64,000 nucleotides of DNA. It comes from Aquarana catesbeiana. Taxonomy: Eukaryota; Chordata; Amphibia; Anura; Ranidae. Positions 32,217 to 42,488 of the stretch are shown here, one piece after another (positions within the stretch are counted from its first letter, which is position 1; every line of letters begins with the position of its first letter). The position numbers and the translations under genes are program-made. Where the stretch lies: NCBI RefSeq assembly GCF_042186555.1, contig NC_133331.1, positions 2,095,395 to 2,159,394 of the forward strand, given 5' to 3'. Below the pieces are notes generated by a model. The model searched no databases. It was not told where the DNA came from and saw only the letters and a program-made list of their open reading frames with translations.

Positions 32217-34022
32217 CAGTACTGTGAAAAAGTTTTAGGCAGGTGTTAAGTAATGCTGTAAATGAAGAATGCTTTCAGAAATCGATGTGTTAATAGTTTA
32301 TGTTTATCAATTAACAAAATTGAAAGTGAATGAAGAGAAATCCAAATCAATATTTGGGATGCCCCCACCCCCGCCTTTGGCCTTCCTCTCGGTAGACTTG
32401 CACACAGTTGGTGAAGGAACTTGGCAGGTAGGTAGTTCTATGACAGGTAGGTTGTTCTAGGTATATCTTGAAGAACTAAGCACAGATCTTCTGTGGGATG
32501 TTGGCTGTCTCCAATTGTTCGGTATCTTCATGTGATACCAGACAGACCGCATGATGGTGAGATCAGGGCTCTGTGGGGGCCAAAACCATTCCTTCCAGGA
32601 CTCTTTCTTTACACTGAAAATAGTTCCTAATGACATTGGTTGACACAAGGTAGTTATGCTGTATTAGCAAGGTCTCTCCCAAGCAAATATTTCAAAGCAC
32701 ACTGGGGGTTCAAGATGTGCTGTGCAAGCTCTTTCGAAGAAGCACAAAGAAACGAGCAACATTGAGGAGCGTAGACGCAGTGGTCAGCCAAGGAAACCTA
32801 ATGCAGAAGATGAAAGACACATCATGCTTACTTCCCTTCCACATCGGAAGATGTCCACCAGTGCCGTCAACACAGAATGGGAGGAAACAGTGGGATCCAG
32901 GCACCCCCATCTACTGTCTGAAGAAGTCTGGTGGAAACCAGTGGGACCCAGGTACACCCATCTACTGTCTGGAGAAGACCAGTGGGACCTAGGTACCCTC
33001 ATCTACTGTCCGGAGAAGTCTGGAGGAAACCAGTGGGACCCAGGTGGGACCCAGGTACACCCATCTACTGTCTGAAGAAGTCTGGTGGAAACCAGTGGGA
33101 CCCAGGTACACCCATCTACTGTCCGGAGAAGTCTGGAGGAAACCAGTGGGACCCAGGTACACCCATCTACTGTCTGAAAAAGTCTGGTGGAAACCAGTGG
33201 GACCCAGGTACACCCATCTACTGTCCAGAGAAGTCTGGTGGAAACCAGTAGGAACCAGGTACCCTCATCTACTGTCTGGAGAAGTCTGAAGGAAACCAGT
33301 GGGACCCAGGTAAACCCATCTACTGTCCGGAGAAGTCTGGAGGAAACCAGTGGGACCCAGGTACACCCATCTATTGTCTGAAGAAGTCTGGTGGAAACCA
33401 GTGGGACCCAGGTAAACCCATCTACTGTCCGGAGAAGTCTGGTGGAAACCAGTAGGAACCAGGTACCCTCATCTACTGTCTGGAGAAGTCTGAAGGAAAC
33501 CAGTGGGACCCAGGTAAACCCATCTACTGTCCGGAGAAGTCTGCAGGAAACCAGTGGGACCCAGGTACATCCATCTACTGTCCGGAGAAGTCTGAAGGAA
33601 ACCAGTAGGAACCAGGTACCCTCATCTACTGTCCGGAGAAGTCTGGTGGAAACCAGTGGGACCCAGGTACACCCATCTACTGTCCGGAGAAGTCTGGTGG
33701 AAACCAGTAGGAACCAGGTACCCTCATCTACTGTCCGGAGAAGTCTGGTGGAAACCAGTGGGACCCAGGTACACCCATCTACTGTCCGGAGAAGTCTGGT
33801 GGAAACCAGTAGGACCCAGGTAACCTCATCTACTTGATGCCCAGTTGAAGGCAAAGGTGGGGGGGAGTCACACCAAGTAATGATTTGATTTGGATTTCTC
33901 TTCTGCTCATTTACTTTCCATTTTAATTGATAAACATTAACTATTAACACTTTGATTTCTGAAAGCATTCTTCATTTACAGCACAAATTTTCACACCTGC
34001 CTAAAACTTTTGCACAGTACTG
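32217..34022. mobile_element. Rearranged Tc1-like element with internal 51-bp array
   Basis: Ends CAGTACTGTGAAAAAGTTTT and AAAACTTTTGCACAGTACTG are complementary over about 140 bp (32217-32350, 33875-34022) and sit between TA dinucleotides. Inside, 32457-32640 is a C-terminal transposase piece on the minus strand (FWPPQSPDLT, a decayed SPDLNPIE block). Next to it 32715-32880 is an N-terminal piece on the plus strand (RRRSGQPRKPNAEDERHI). The two pieces point opposite ways, so an internal inversion or deletion preceded array growth. Confidence 0.85.
32880..33833 (+). repeat. 51-bp minisatellite, about 18 copies
   Basis: Unit composed of GAAGTCTGGTGGAAACCAGT, GGGACCCAGGTACACCCATC and TACTGTCCGGA. 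51 bp is 17 codons, so all frames repeat as 17-residue peptides. It begins within the plus-strand N-terminal transposase piece, whose codons founded the unit. Two variant classes (ACACCCATC and TACCCTCATC) alternate irregularly. Confidence 0.96.
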
Positions 34023-34268
34023 TATATTATCCTATAGAGAAACCACTAAAGGGAACAGAATATAGTATTTTGTTCTGCACTTTTTTAAGGATTTACTAAA
34101 AATGTACTGAGAGCTGTGCCTGGTGCCGAGTATTTACCTATTTCTTGTGGAAGAAACCATTTTGCTGGGGCTGTCAATGCTCGATCCATTCCCTATTAAA
34201 AACCATTGGCCGCCATATTTGAAAGTAAATATATAAAGACATGAAGAAGACTGGAAAGGAAGACTTAC

Positions 34269-34437
34269 ACATCTACTGCGGCTCCTTTTGGCAGCTCTTC
34301 CCATATCAGCAATTCTCTACCTCCCGTCACCCAGCGGCAGAGCCCCTCAGGAGTGCGGGAGACGGCGAGACACAGGAGGCGGGCGACGTCCGGGTGGGAC
34401 AGTGTGCTCAGGTACCGCCCCGTTTTTACATCTCGCA
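34269..34437 (-). CDS. WD40-like gene, internal exon (169 bp)
   Basis: Minus-strand acceptor TTGCTTCTTTTTTTCAG ends at 34438. The donor GTAAGT (34268-34263) is a perfect consensus. Phase is 1 in and 2 out. The peptide RDVKTGRYLSTLSHPDV follows the WD40 pattern of a W/R-D dipeptide, a TGR turn, and the GH-like His-Pro-Asp before V-x-x-L. ARLLCLAVS, then CRWVTGGRELLIWEEL gives the next blade ending in LLIW. The expected Trp of the first WD is Arg. Composition is GC- and CpG-richer than the surrounding intron. WD40 proteins act as scaffolds; which one this is I cannot say. Upstream exons were not identified with confidence. Confidence 0.75.
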
Positions 34438-34644
34438 CTGAAAAAAAGAAGCAATCAAATTTAATTGGGTCACTACACATGAATCACAAATCAGAAATAA
34501 TATAAAAATATTATTTATGTGTAAGTAAAGAGCTAGTAACAAGTATTAGTTATTTGTTTTCTGCTATCAGTTTGTAACGGCTTTATATATGTCTTATGGG
34601 AACCTTTTCTAAGGGAAATATGGAGGCTGCCATAGGTAGACAAA
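34438..34644. other. Intron sequence upstream of the WD40-like exon
   Basis: AT-rich; nothing seen beyond the acceptor tract. Confidence 0.4.
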
Positions 34645-34833
34645 GCCACAAACAAATGGCCCCTGCCCCCCACCTATAACTGGCCTTTGCAGCAAGGAGC
34701 ACATGGAAGGGTAACGCATGCAAATCAAAACTAGGAAAATTCCCAGCTCAACTCACCGACCAGCCTGCAAGCAACCTAATTATCCTAACAGTATGCGTCA
34801 AAAACAGGGGTTTCGTTTGCACATTTGCAAATA

Positions 34834-36459
34834 CAGTTCCTTGCAAAAGTATTCACCCCCTTGGCTTTTTACCTATTTTGTTACATTACAGACTTTGTTT
34901 CAATGTTTTTTTTAATGTGAATTATATGTGATGATCAGAACACAATAGTCTAAGTTGGTGAAGTAAAATATATACATAAAACTATTTTTCAGAAACTAAA
35001 AACTGATAATTGTCACGTGCGTATGTATTCACCCCCTTTGTTATGAAGCCCATAAAAAGCTCTGGTGCCACCAATTACCTTCAGAAGTCCCATAATTAGT
35101 GAAATGATGTCCACCTGTGTGCAATCTAAGTGTCACATGATCTGTCATTACATAGACACACCTCTGTGAAAGGCCCCAGAGGCTGCAACACCTAAGCAAG
35201 AGGCACCACTAACCAAACACTGCCATGAAGACCAAGGAACTCTCCAGACAAGTAAGGGACAATGTGGTTGAGAAGTACAAGTCAGGGTTAGGTTATAAAA
35301 AAATATCCAAATCTTTGATGATCCCTAGGAGCACCATCAAATCTATCATAACCAAATGGAAAGAACATGGCACAACAGCAAACCTGCCAAGAGACGGCCG
35401 CACACCAAAACTCATGGAGCGGGCAAGGAGGGCATTAATCAGAGAGGAGCACAGAGACCTAAGGTAACCCTGGAGGAGCTGCAGAGTTCCACAGCAGAGA
35501 CTGGAGTATCTGTACATAGGACCACAATAAGCCGTACGCTCCATAGAGTTGGGCTTTATGGCAGAGTGGCCAGAAGAAAGACATTACTTTCAGCAAAAAA
35601 CTAAATGGCACGTTTTGAGTTTGTGAAAAGGCATGTGGGAGACTCCCAAAATGTATGGAGGAAGGTGCTCTGGTCTGATGAGACTAAAATTGAACTTTTT
35701 GGGCATCAAAGAAAACGCTATGTCTGGCGCAGACCCAACACATCACATCACCCAAAGAACACCATCCCCACTGTGAAACATGGTGGTGGCAGCATCCTGC
35801 TGTGGGGATGTTTTTCAGCAGTCGGGACTGGGAAACTGGTCAGAGTTGAGGGAAAGATGGATGGTGCTTAATACAGGGATATTCCTGAGCAAAACCTGTA
35901 GCACTCTGTGTTTCGCTTGAGGCTAGGACGGAGGTTCACCTTCCAGCAGGACAATGACCCCAAACACACTGCTAAAGCAACACTTGAGTGGTTTAAGGGG
36001 AAACATGGAAATGTGTTGGAATGGCCTAGTCAAAGCCCAGACCTCAATCCAATAGAAAATCTGTGGTCAGACTTAAAGATTGCTGTTCACAAGCGCAAAT
36101 CATCCAACTTGAAGGAGCTGGAGCAGTTTTGTAAGGAGGAATGGGCAAAAATCCCAGTGGTAAAATGTGGCAAGATCATAGAGACTTATCCAAAGAGACT
36201 TGGAGCTGTGATAGCCACAAAAGGTGGCTCTACAAAGTATTGACTTTAGGGGGGTGAATAGTTATGCACATTGACTTTTTCTGTTATTTTGTCCTATTTG
36301 TTGTTTGCTTCACAATAATAAAAAAAAAATCTTCAGAGTTGTGGGCGTGTTCTGTAAATTAAATGATGAGAATCCTCAAACAATCCATGTTAATTCCATG
36401 TTGTGAGGCAACAAAACATGAAAAATGCCAAGGGGGGTGAATACTTTTGCAAGGCACGG
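34834..36459 (+). mobile_element. Full-length Tc1-like transposon
   Basis: Ends CAGTTCCTTGCAAAAGTATT and AATACTTTTGCAAGGCACGG, flanked by TA at 34832-34833 and 36460-36461. Length 1626 bp is normal for the family. A minus-strand relative is at 42489-43690. Confidence 0.92.
35225..36243 (+). pseudogene. Tc1 transposase, near-complete but inactivated
   Basis: Starts MKTKELSRQVRD at 35225 with the paired-like HTH (GLGYKKISKSLMIPRST). A frameshift near 35455 moves the rest to another frame: PKVTLEELQSS, VSVHRTTISRTLHR, then the catalytic set VLWSDETKIELFG (about 35665), QQDNDPKHTAK (about 35944) and SPDLNPIENLW (about 36035). It ends KGGSTKY at 36243. In-frame stops stand at about 35602, 35869 and 35900. 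Length (about 340 codons), motif spacing and few defects indicate a fairly young copy. It would need trans-acting transposase to move. Confidence 0.93.
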
Positions 36460-36954
36460 TACATGCGTAAGCTACAGAGCCCCATCAAGGCACCCCCAGT
36501 ATTTTCTGTAGTCCTAACTCTAAATTATGAGAGCCTCCAAAGTGGAAGCACATGCCAGGTGAGCCTGGAGGGTCCCCACCCATCCTTAAAGGCACAGGAC
36601 ACCCAGTATATAGCAGCATGGCAGCAAAGGTGTCCAGTGCGTCTCCTTACCAATATTTCAACAGTACAAACAAATGGCCCCTGCCCCCACCTAGAACTGG
36701 CCTTTGCAGCAAGAAGCACATGGAAGGGCAACGCATGCAAAACAAAACCAAAGAAATACCCAGCTCAACTTACCGACCAGCCGGTAATACACATGTATTT
36801 GCAAATCTGTGAAAACAAAACCTTGTTTTTAATGCATACTGTTAGAGAGGATAATTTGGTTGGTTGCAGGCTGGTTGGTAAGTTGAGCTGGGCATTTCTT
36901 TGGTTTTGTTTTGCATGTGTTGCCCTTTCATGTGCTCCTTGCTGCGAAGGCCAA

Positions 36955-37536
36955 TTATTCTGTTGAACTACTTTATGGACCTTGCTTTGTGGACTGGTGG
37001 GCAGTCATGTTGGAACAAGAAGGGCCATCTCCAAACTGTTCCCACAAATTTGGGAGCATGAAATTGTCCAACATGTCTTGGTATGCTGATGCCTCAAGAG
37101 TTCCCTTCCCTGGCTCAAACCCTGAAAAACAACCCCCCACCATAATCCCCCCCACACCATAATCCCCCCTCCACCAAAATGATTTGGACCAGTGCACAAA
37201 GCAAGGTCCATAAAAACATGGATGTGCGAGTTTGGGGTGAAGGAACTTGACTGGCCTGACCTCAACTCGAAAGAACACCTTTGGGATAAATTAGAGATTG
37301 CGAGCCAGGCCTTTTCGTCCGACATCAGTGCCTGACCCCACAAATGCTCTTCTGGAAGAATGATGAAACATTCCGATAGACACCCTCCTAAACCTTGTGG
37401 ACGGCCTTCCCAGAAGAGTTGAAGCTGTTATAGCTGCAAAGGGGGGGGCCAACTCAATATTGACTAAGACTTGGATGTCATTAAAGTTCATGTGTGTGGG
37501 TGTCCCAATACTTTTGACAATAGAGTGTATATGAGG
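36955..37536. mobile_element. Foldback Tc1-derived element
   Basis: 36960-37130 reads as transposase on the minus strand (MLDNFMLPNLWEQFGDGP, second catalytic region). 37190-37450 reads as the C-terminus on the plus strand (LNSKEHLWDKLEIASQAF, then a decayed LVDGLPRRVEAV block). The two halves share an inverted TTATGGACCTTGCTTTGTG (36971-36989 and 37190-37212). The right end GTCCCAATACTTTTGACAAT is a Tc1 terminus. It is a head-to-head chimera, not an active gene. Confidence 0.75.
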
Positions 37537-37599
37537 TATGGCATTTTAATTCCCATGGGGAAAAAAAATTGAAACACCTCGGCATTCTTCAAAAGATGG

Positions 37600-38720
37600 G
37601 ATGAAATTTGAAGAAGATGTTCTTTCTGATCTTCTTTCTGATTCACAAGCAAGGATATTGCTGCTACTAAGATTGCACCTAAATCAACCATTTATCAGAT
37701 CATCAAGAACTTCAAGAACTTCAAGGAGAGAGGTTCAATTGATGTGAAGAAGGCTTCAGGTCTCTTAAGAAAGTCCCCTACAGTTGATTCAGCTGCGGGA
37801 TCGGGGCACCACCAGTGCAGAGCTTGCTCAGGAATGGCAGCAGGCAGGTGTGAGGACATCGGCACGCACAGTGAGAAGACTTTTGGAGGATGGTCTGGTG
37901 TCAAGAAGGGCAGCAAAGAAGCCACTTCTCTCCAGGAAAAACATCAGGGACAGACTGATATTCTGCAAATGGACCATGGACTGGACTGCTGAGGACTGGG
38001 GGAAAGTCATTTTCTCTGATGAATCCCCTTTCTGATTGTTTGGGGCATCCGGGAAAAAACCTTGTCCAGAGAAGAAAAGGTGAGCGCTTCCATCAGTCCT
38101 GTGTTATGCCTCCTGAGACCATTCATGTGTGGGGTTGCTTCTCAGCCAAGGAAGTGGGCTCATTCACAATTTTGCCTCAGAACACAGCGATGAATAAAGA
38201 AGGGTACAAAAACCTCCTCCGGGAGCAAATTCTCCCAACCATACAAGAACAGTTTGGTGATGAACGATGCCTTTTCCAGCATGATGGAGGACTTTGCCAT
38301 AAGGCAAAAGTGATAACTAAGTGGCTTGGGGAACAAAACATCAAAATATTGGGTCCATGGCCAGGAAACTCCCCAGACCTTAATCCTATTGAGAACTTGT
38401 GGTCAATCCTCAAGAGGCGGGTGAACCAAAAAAACCCCACAAATTCTGACAAACTCCAAGCACTGATTATGGAAGAATGGGGGGTGGCCATCAGTCAGGG
38501 TGTGGCCCAGAAGTTGAGTGAGAGCATGCCGGGGGGAGTTGCGGAGGTCTTGCAAAAGAAGGGGCAACACTGCAAATATTGACTCTGCATATACTTCAGG
38601 TCATTGTCAATAAAAGCCTCTGACACTTATGGAATGCTTGTAATTATACTTCAGTATCCCATAGTAACATCTGACACGTATGATGTCATTATAGTTCAGT
38701 ATCCCATAGTAAATATATAT
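37600..38720 (+). mobile_element. Second Tc1 family member
   Basis: Bounded on the right by duplicated TTCAGTATCCCATAGTAA (38653-38670 and 38696-38713). The left end is unclear near 37540-37600. Confidence 0.7.
37640..38582 (+). pseudogene. Tc1-like transposase (GERF/QHDGG type), broken
   Basis: The N-terminal HTH part is frameshifted (37640-37780). Then LRDRGTTSAELAQEW, TSARTVRRLLEDGL and KVIFSDESPF (first catalytic Asp, about 38010) are open. A stop and a frameshift follow at 38035-38055. ETIHVWGCFSAKEVGSF, QHDGGLCHKAKV (second Asp, about 38280) and SPDLNPIENLWSILK (third, about 38372) are open to KKGQHCKY at 38582. It is a different family from the 34834 element. Two lesions in the centre make it non-functional. 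Confidence 0.9.
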
Positions 38721-39480
38721 ATATAGTGTAGCGCTATGTGTATGGGTAGATCAAGGTGAGATGTTAAAATCGAGCCATCTAGCAATGGCCAGAAAACAAA
38801 CAAAAAATTAATTTTAATTTAAAAGGTGAATTTAAAAAAGGGGATTTAGTTACACAAATACAAAATCATATATAGAGCATAATGAAATACACCTGTGAAA
38901 AAGTGAAAACACAAACACAATATAAATCAACCTTAAATAAAGTCCATGTAAATAAGATGTGTCCTTGATGAAAATCAAAAAAGCCACCACCAACAATCTC
39001 TGAGGGTAAGTTGATGAGGGCAGCAACAGGGTGTTACTGGTGGATGAAACAGAGGAACACCAAATCCAATGTGACGTCTATGTATGTGTCAGAACCACCA
39101 CCATAACATCTGAGGAGGCTTACCGGACGTAGAGGACTTGGAAAGACATACGTCTTGCAAGTCACAAAAAGCTTGTTTAGCCACCGGGGCTAGCAGGGTG
39201 AAAACATCAGGTATCCAAAACTTCAATAAGTGAGGAGGGAAGATCTGTAGGCAGCTTCAACCGTCCAGAGGTATCAGCAGACCGTCCGGATGTATAATTG
39301 GAACCATGAGAGAAAGAAGACTCACATGGCGTGATATCGTTTTAAAAAGCATGCATTTATTAAAACATTAAAAGAAAAGCACTCACATGGTAAACGATCA
39401 TAAACAGCTTAAATGATATCGGACGCGGTGATCATAGGAGGTCCACCCAACATGTTTCGGCTAATCAGCCTTCATCTGGG
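38721..39480. repeat. Unclassified repeat ending in the CGGCTAATCAGCCTTCATC motif
   Basis: AT-rich, non-coding. It ends with ACATGTTTCGGCTAATCAGC (39451-39470), the reverse-complement style of a motif seen elsewhere as GAAGxxGAAACATG. No terminal repeats found. Confidence 0.45.
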
Positions 39481-41257
39481 TTTGGGGTGACATGCCTAGC
39501 GCTGTCTTTGCCTGTACGGACGCCAAGGCGCAGACAACTGTCTGCCCCTGGGTGCCCACGTCTGTTCTCAGACCCTCTGGTCCTTTATTCCATCGGCAGA
39601 TTGGGTGAGATGACACCTTGGTACTTCCCATTCCAGGGGTGTTCGCCTCTCCAATCGCCACACGGTCCGTGAGATCTGAGCATGTGCGCGCGTTGCATGA
39701 TGGAACTCGTAGTTCCTAGGCACCGTGCAGTGCACAGCCGTGGCTACCCCTCGTTTAGCGTCCGCACACCTGATCATCATCTGATCAGGTGTGGGGGGTA
39801 TATGAGTAACCGGCCAGTCCCTCAGTTCCCATGGACGAGGGACGTGCCTGCATTCGTTCTGCACACAGCTATAAGGTAAACTTCTGCCTTTCAAAACACC
39901 CTGACTTCATGTTGTTTACATGAATTATTTATTACTCCTTTACATACTTTTTAGAACTTACTTTGGACCGGCCTCTTACTCTGGTGGTTAACACTGATTT
40001 TCTCAAGCAACACGGTGTGCTTCATGATGAATTAGGTAATAGATTCTTTTTCACTAGCCTCACCTGTGCCCAAGTACATTTTAAAGCTTCCATTTCCCTA
40101 CCTTTCTGATCCTCCTTTTTTCCTTTATATTTCATATAGGATCCACTGTTATTTTTATCCCTTTTTCATCCCAGCACCGGTACTATATACCTGTGAATGT
40201 ACCGCTATGAGAATCTTTTCTTACAGCAGATACCATCAAGTAAGTATAGGCATAAACTACCATATCTGGCCCCAGTTAATAACAGCAAGACCCCTAACAC
40301 TATCCATTTTTCCAACTAGGCCTGCTTTAAGTGGTCTGCAGATATGGTTCTACCTTGATGTCCTTTCCTTGCTGTGTGCATACATATATCATAGGCACTT
40401 CCTGACCTTGCCTCTCTACAGCTTTTAGATATACATGTAAGTCCGCACCTTTTCCAGAGATATAGATACATTTATACCTATTTATATACATATATTTTTT
40501 GTTCTTTTTTTAATACAATGCACATATGCGCAACCCTCTATTCCTGGAATCACTACCACAGTGCATTATGACACATGACTATCTTTACATTCCTTTGCCA
40601 GGTCTACTGTATGCCCCCTGCAGGCATAATTTACGGCGCGGTCTGCCTGCTCCCCTGTGGGGATCTCCTTGGGTGGCTGTGTTCCCCCTCTCCCTCTCTT
40701 CCCTCCCGTCTTGGGCACTGACGCCCCAGGTATGTCCGCAGTTCCGTTTAGTGGTGTGGAGCTTAGGGTTGCATGAATGTCCAGCCACAGTTGCAATGTG
40801 TTATTGTTTTTACTATGCAGTGTTTGGTCAAATTAATATTTCTAACATGTGTTTTTATGTCCACCACACAGAATTTTTTATATATATCCACCCTATGAGC
40901 TCCTGTTCCCTGAAGAAGCCAATGTTTTGGCGAAACATGTAGGAAAATGAGCCCCCCCTCCTTCAACGGCCACTTGCCATCTGGCCCACTTGACCATTCT
41001 TAGGGTCACTTACAGTACATGTATCCACAAAATTTGTATAATTACTGTATGAATTGTTTATAATGTACATTGTATTTATGATAGACTATTAATAAAATTT
41101 GTAATTTTAGTATTTTTTGTTTTATCTTTTCTTCTCTAATCTTCCTGACCCTAGCACCGCTATAATCCCTTGTCCACACACCCATTTAACGTTTGATTAT
41201 TTAGGGGATGAGGTGCTGTATCCTCTGGTACCATCTAGCCATCTTTACTTTTTTTGT
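39481..41257. other. Unclassified retro-like sequence, no gene
   Basis: Several open frames but none with recognisable domains. CCTGAAGAAGCCAATGTTTT followed by GGCGAAACATG at 40909-40939 is the same type of 3' motif. Possibly remnants of a retroelement such as a Penelope-like element. Confidence 0.4.
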
Positions 41258-41735
41258 AGATAAAAACAGTTGACACATTTCAGCCTATAAGGCCTTAGTC
41301 ATAACCACATTGCAGACATGAAACTTCGAAATAAATAGTAGCTCTACAGATCACAGGCTCCGCCTATTAATTGTCTTGATTGACCGCAGGCAATTATCAA
41401 AGAAAAAAGAGAATCGGCTGCAATACATACTGGGTGATCCATGTGCATGCCCCTAATTTTCACAGACCTTGTGGTGATAATATGCACATGTATGTACACA
41501 CAATATATATATATATACACACACACGCATATATTCATACACATGTTTTTTCATGTAACCTCCAATATGTAGGCTGTACCACACGTCCTTTGAGACCCCG
41601 CATAGGGGAACATTATCGTGACGTAATAGGTGGAGCCTGGGATCTTTAGAGCTACTATTTATTTCAAAGTTTCATGTCTGCAATGTGGTTATGACTAAGG
41701 CCTTATAGGCTGAAACGCGTCGACTGTTTTTATCT
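41258..41735. repeat. Inverted repeat around a Penelope-like fragment
   Basis: 41258-41370 (AAACAGTTGACACATTTCAG, GCCTATAAGGCCTTAGTCAT, AGCTCTACAGATC) is mirrored by 41625-41735. Two copies of one retroelement 3' end in opposite orientation would explain it. Confidence 0.75.
41555..41646 (+). pseudogene. GIY-YIG endonuclease fragment (Penelope-like element)
   Basis: The peptide LQYVGCTTRPLRPRIGEH fits the GIY-YIG core (YVG, then T-R-x-L-x-x-R and EH) as found at the C-terminus of Penelope-like retroelements. Only about 30 codons remain before a stop at 41647. Upstream the frame runs through an AT-rich microsatellite without RT motifs. The domain would nick target DNA for retrotransposition. 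Confidence 0.6.
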
Positions 41736-41739
41736 GCGT

Positions 41740-42488
41740 ACTATAAAATGTGTGGCTTTTCAATAGAATTAAGATTTTTTTAAGAGCAACAACCGGAGTG
41801 CGATCATCTTTGCTACAATAATTATAAACGACCGTAGCTTGGCCGGAGGCAGAGAGGGGAAAGAACAGCTGATCCAATGTTCCCAAAGTGCCGGCATTTC
41901 TTCCATACCTAAAATGCTGCGGTGTATGGGTGCTAGCTGATGAGTAAATACTACAAATCCAGCAGTGGTGGAAACGATACGTGTAGTGTAGAAGATTTTC
42001 CAGTTTCGTCCCCCTCCTGCTGTCACAGTTTTAGGAGAGATGGATTTTGGAAAGGAGAACATGGAGGTAAGTCTAATTAGCGTATTACACTGACCTCACA
42101 GGTGGGAAGAGGTGGGCAAGCTTCCACACTATCAAAAAACGACAGAGCCTTGCCTGTTAGAGCTTTGCCCACCATTTGTCTGCTGCAGGAAGATCTGGCA
42201 GTGGAATGCAGGTATGTGTCCCTCCAGGGATCTGCACTTTATACTTGTAGGAGTTTTTTCTTTTTATTTAGAGAACAGATTGTTTTTACATCTCAGTAGA
42301 CTTCAGAGTGAGCACACCATCAAAAGAAGTCAACTTTCTTTAGTTTCCTGAGTCTAATTAAACACGGAAACTAATTTGCACAGATAAAGATGGCGCTGGC
42401 AGGCCTGGCACACAGTTACAGTGGATATAAAAAGTGTACACACCCCTGTATACAGCATATATACACAGCCCTGTATACAGTATATATA
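41740..42488. other. Non-repeat stretch with candidate splice sites
   Basis: On the plus strand ATGGATTTTGGAAAGG...ATGGAG ends at a perfect GTAAGT donor (42067). A possible 23-bp exon (42189-42211) between CTGCAG and GTATGT would continue MDFGKENME with EDLAVECR. On the minus strand 42062-41769 is also open. One reading must be wrong and neither has domain support. The 42420-42488 part is a TATACA-rich microsatellite. Confidence 0.3.

Larger units (their letters stand above)
34645..36950. repeat. Dispersed repeat with inverted copy, split by a Tc1
   Basis: ACAAATGGCCCCTGCCCCC, CTGGCCTTTGCAGCAAG and CACATGGAAGGG occur at 34652-34712 and again at 36668-36730. A reverse-complement copy is at 36845-36955 (AAGTTGAGCTGGGC, TTTTGCATGTGTTGCCC, CTCCTTGCTGCGAAGGCC). 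The Tc1 at 34834-36459 sits in the first copy. No gene. Confidence 0.7.

Noticed and set aside
36525..36966. Open frames on both strands near 36.5-36.9 kb as exons
   Set aside because: They overlap a dispersed repeat with direct and inverted copies at 34645 and 36845; no splice pair.
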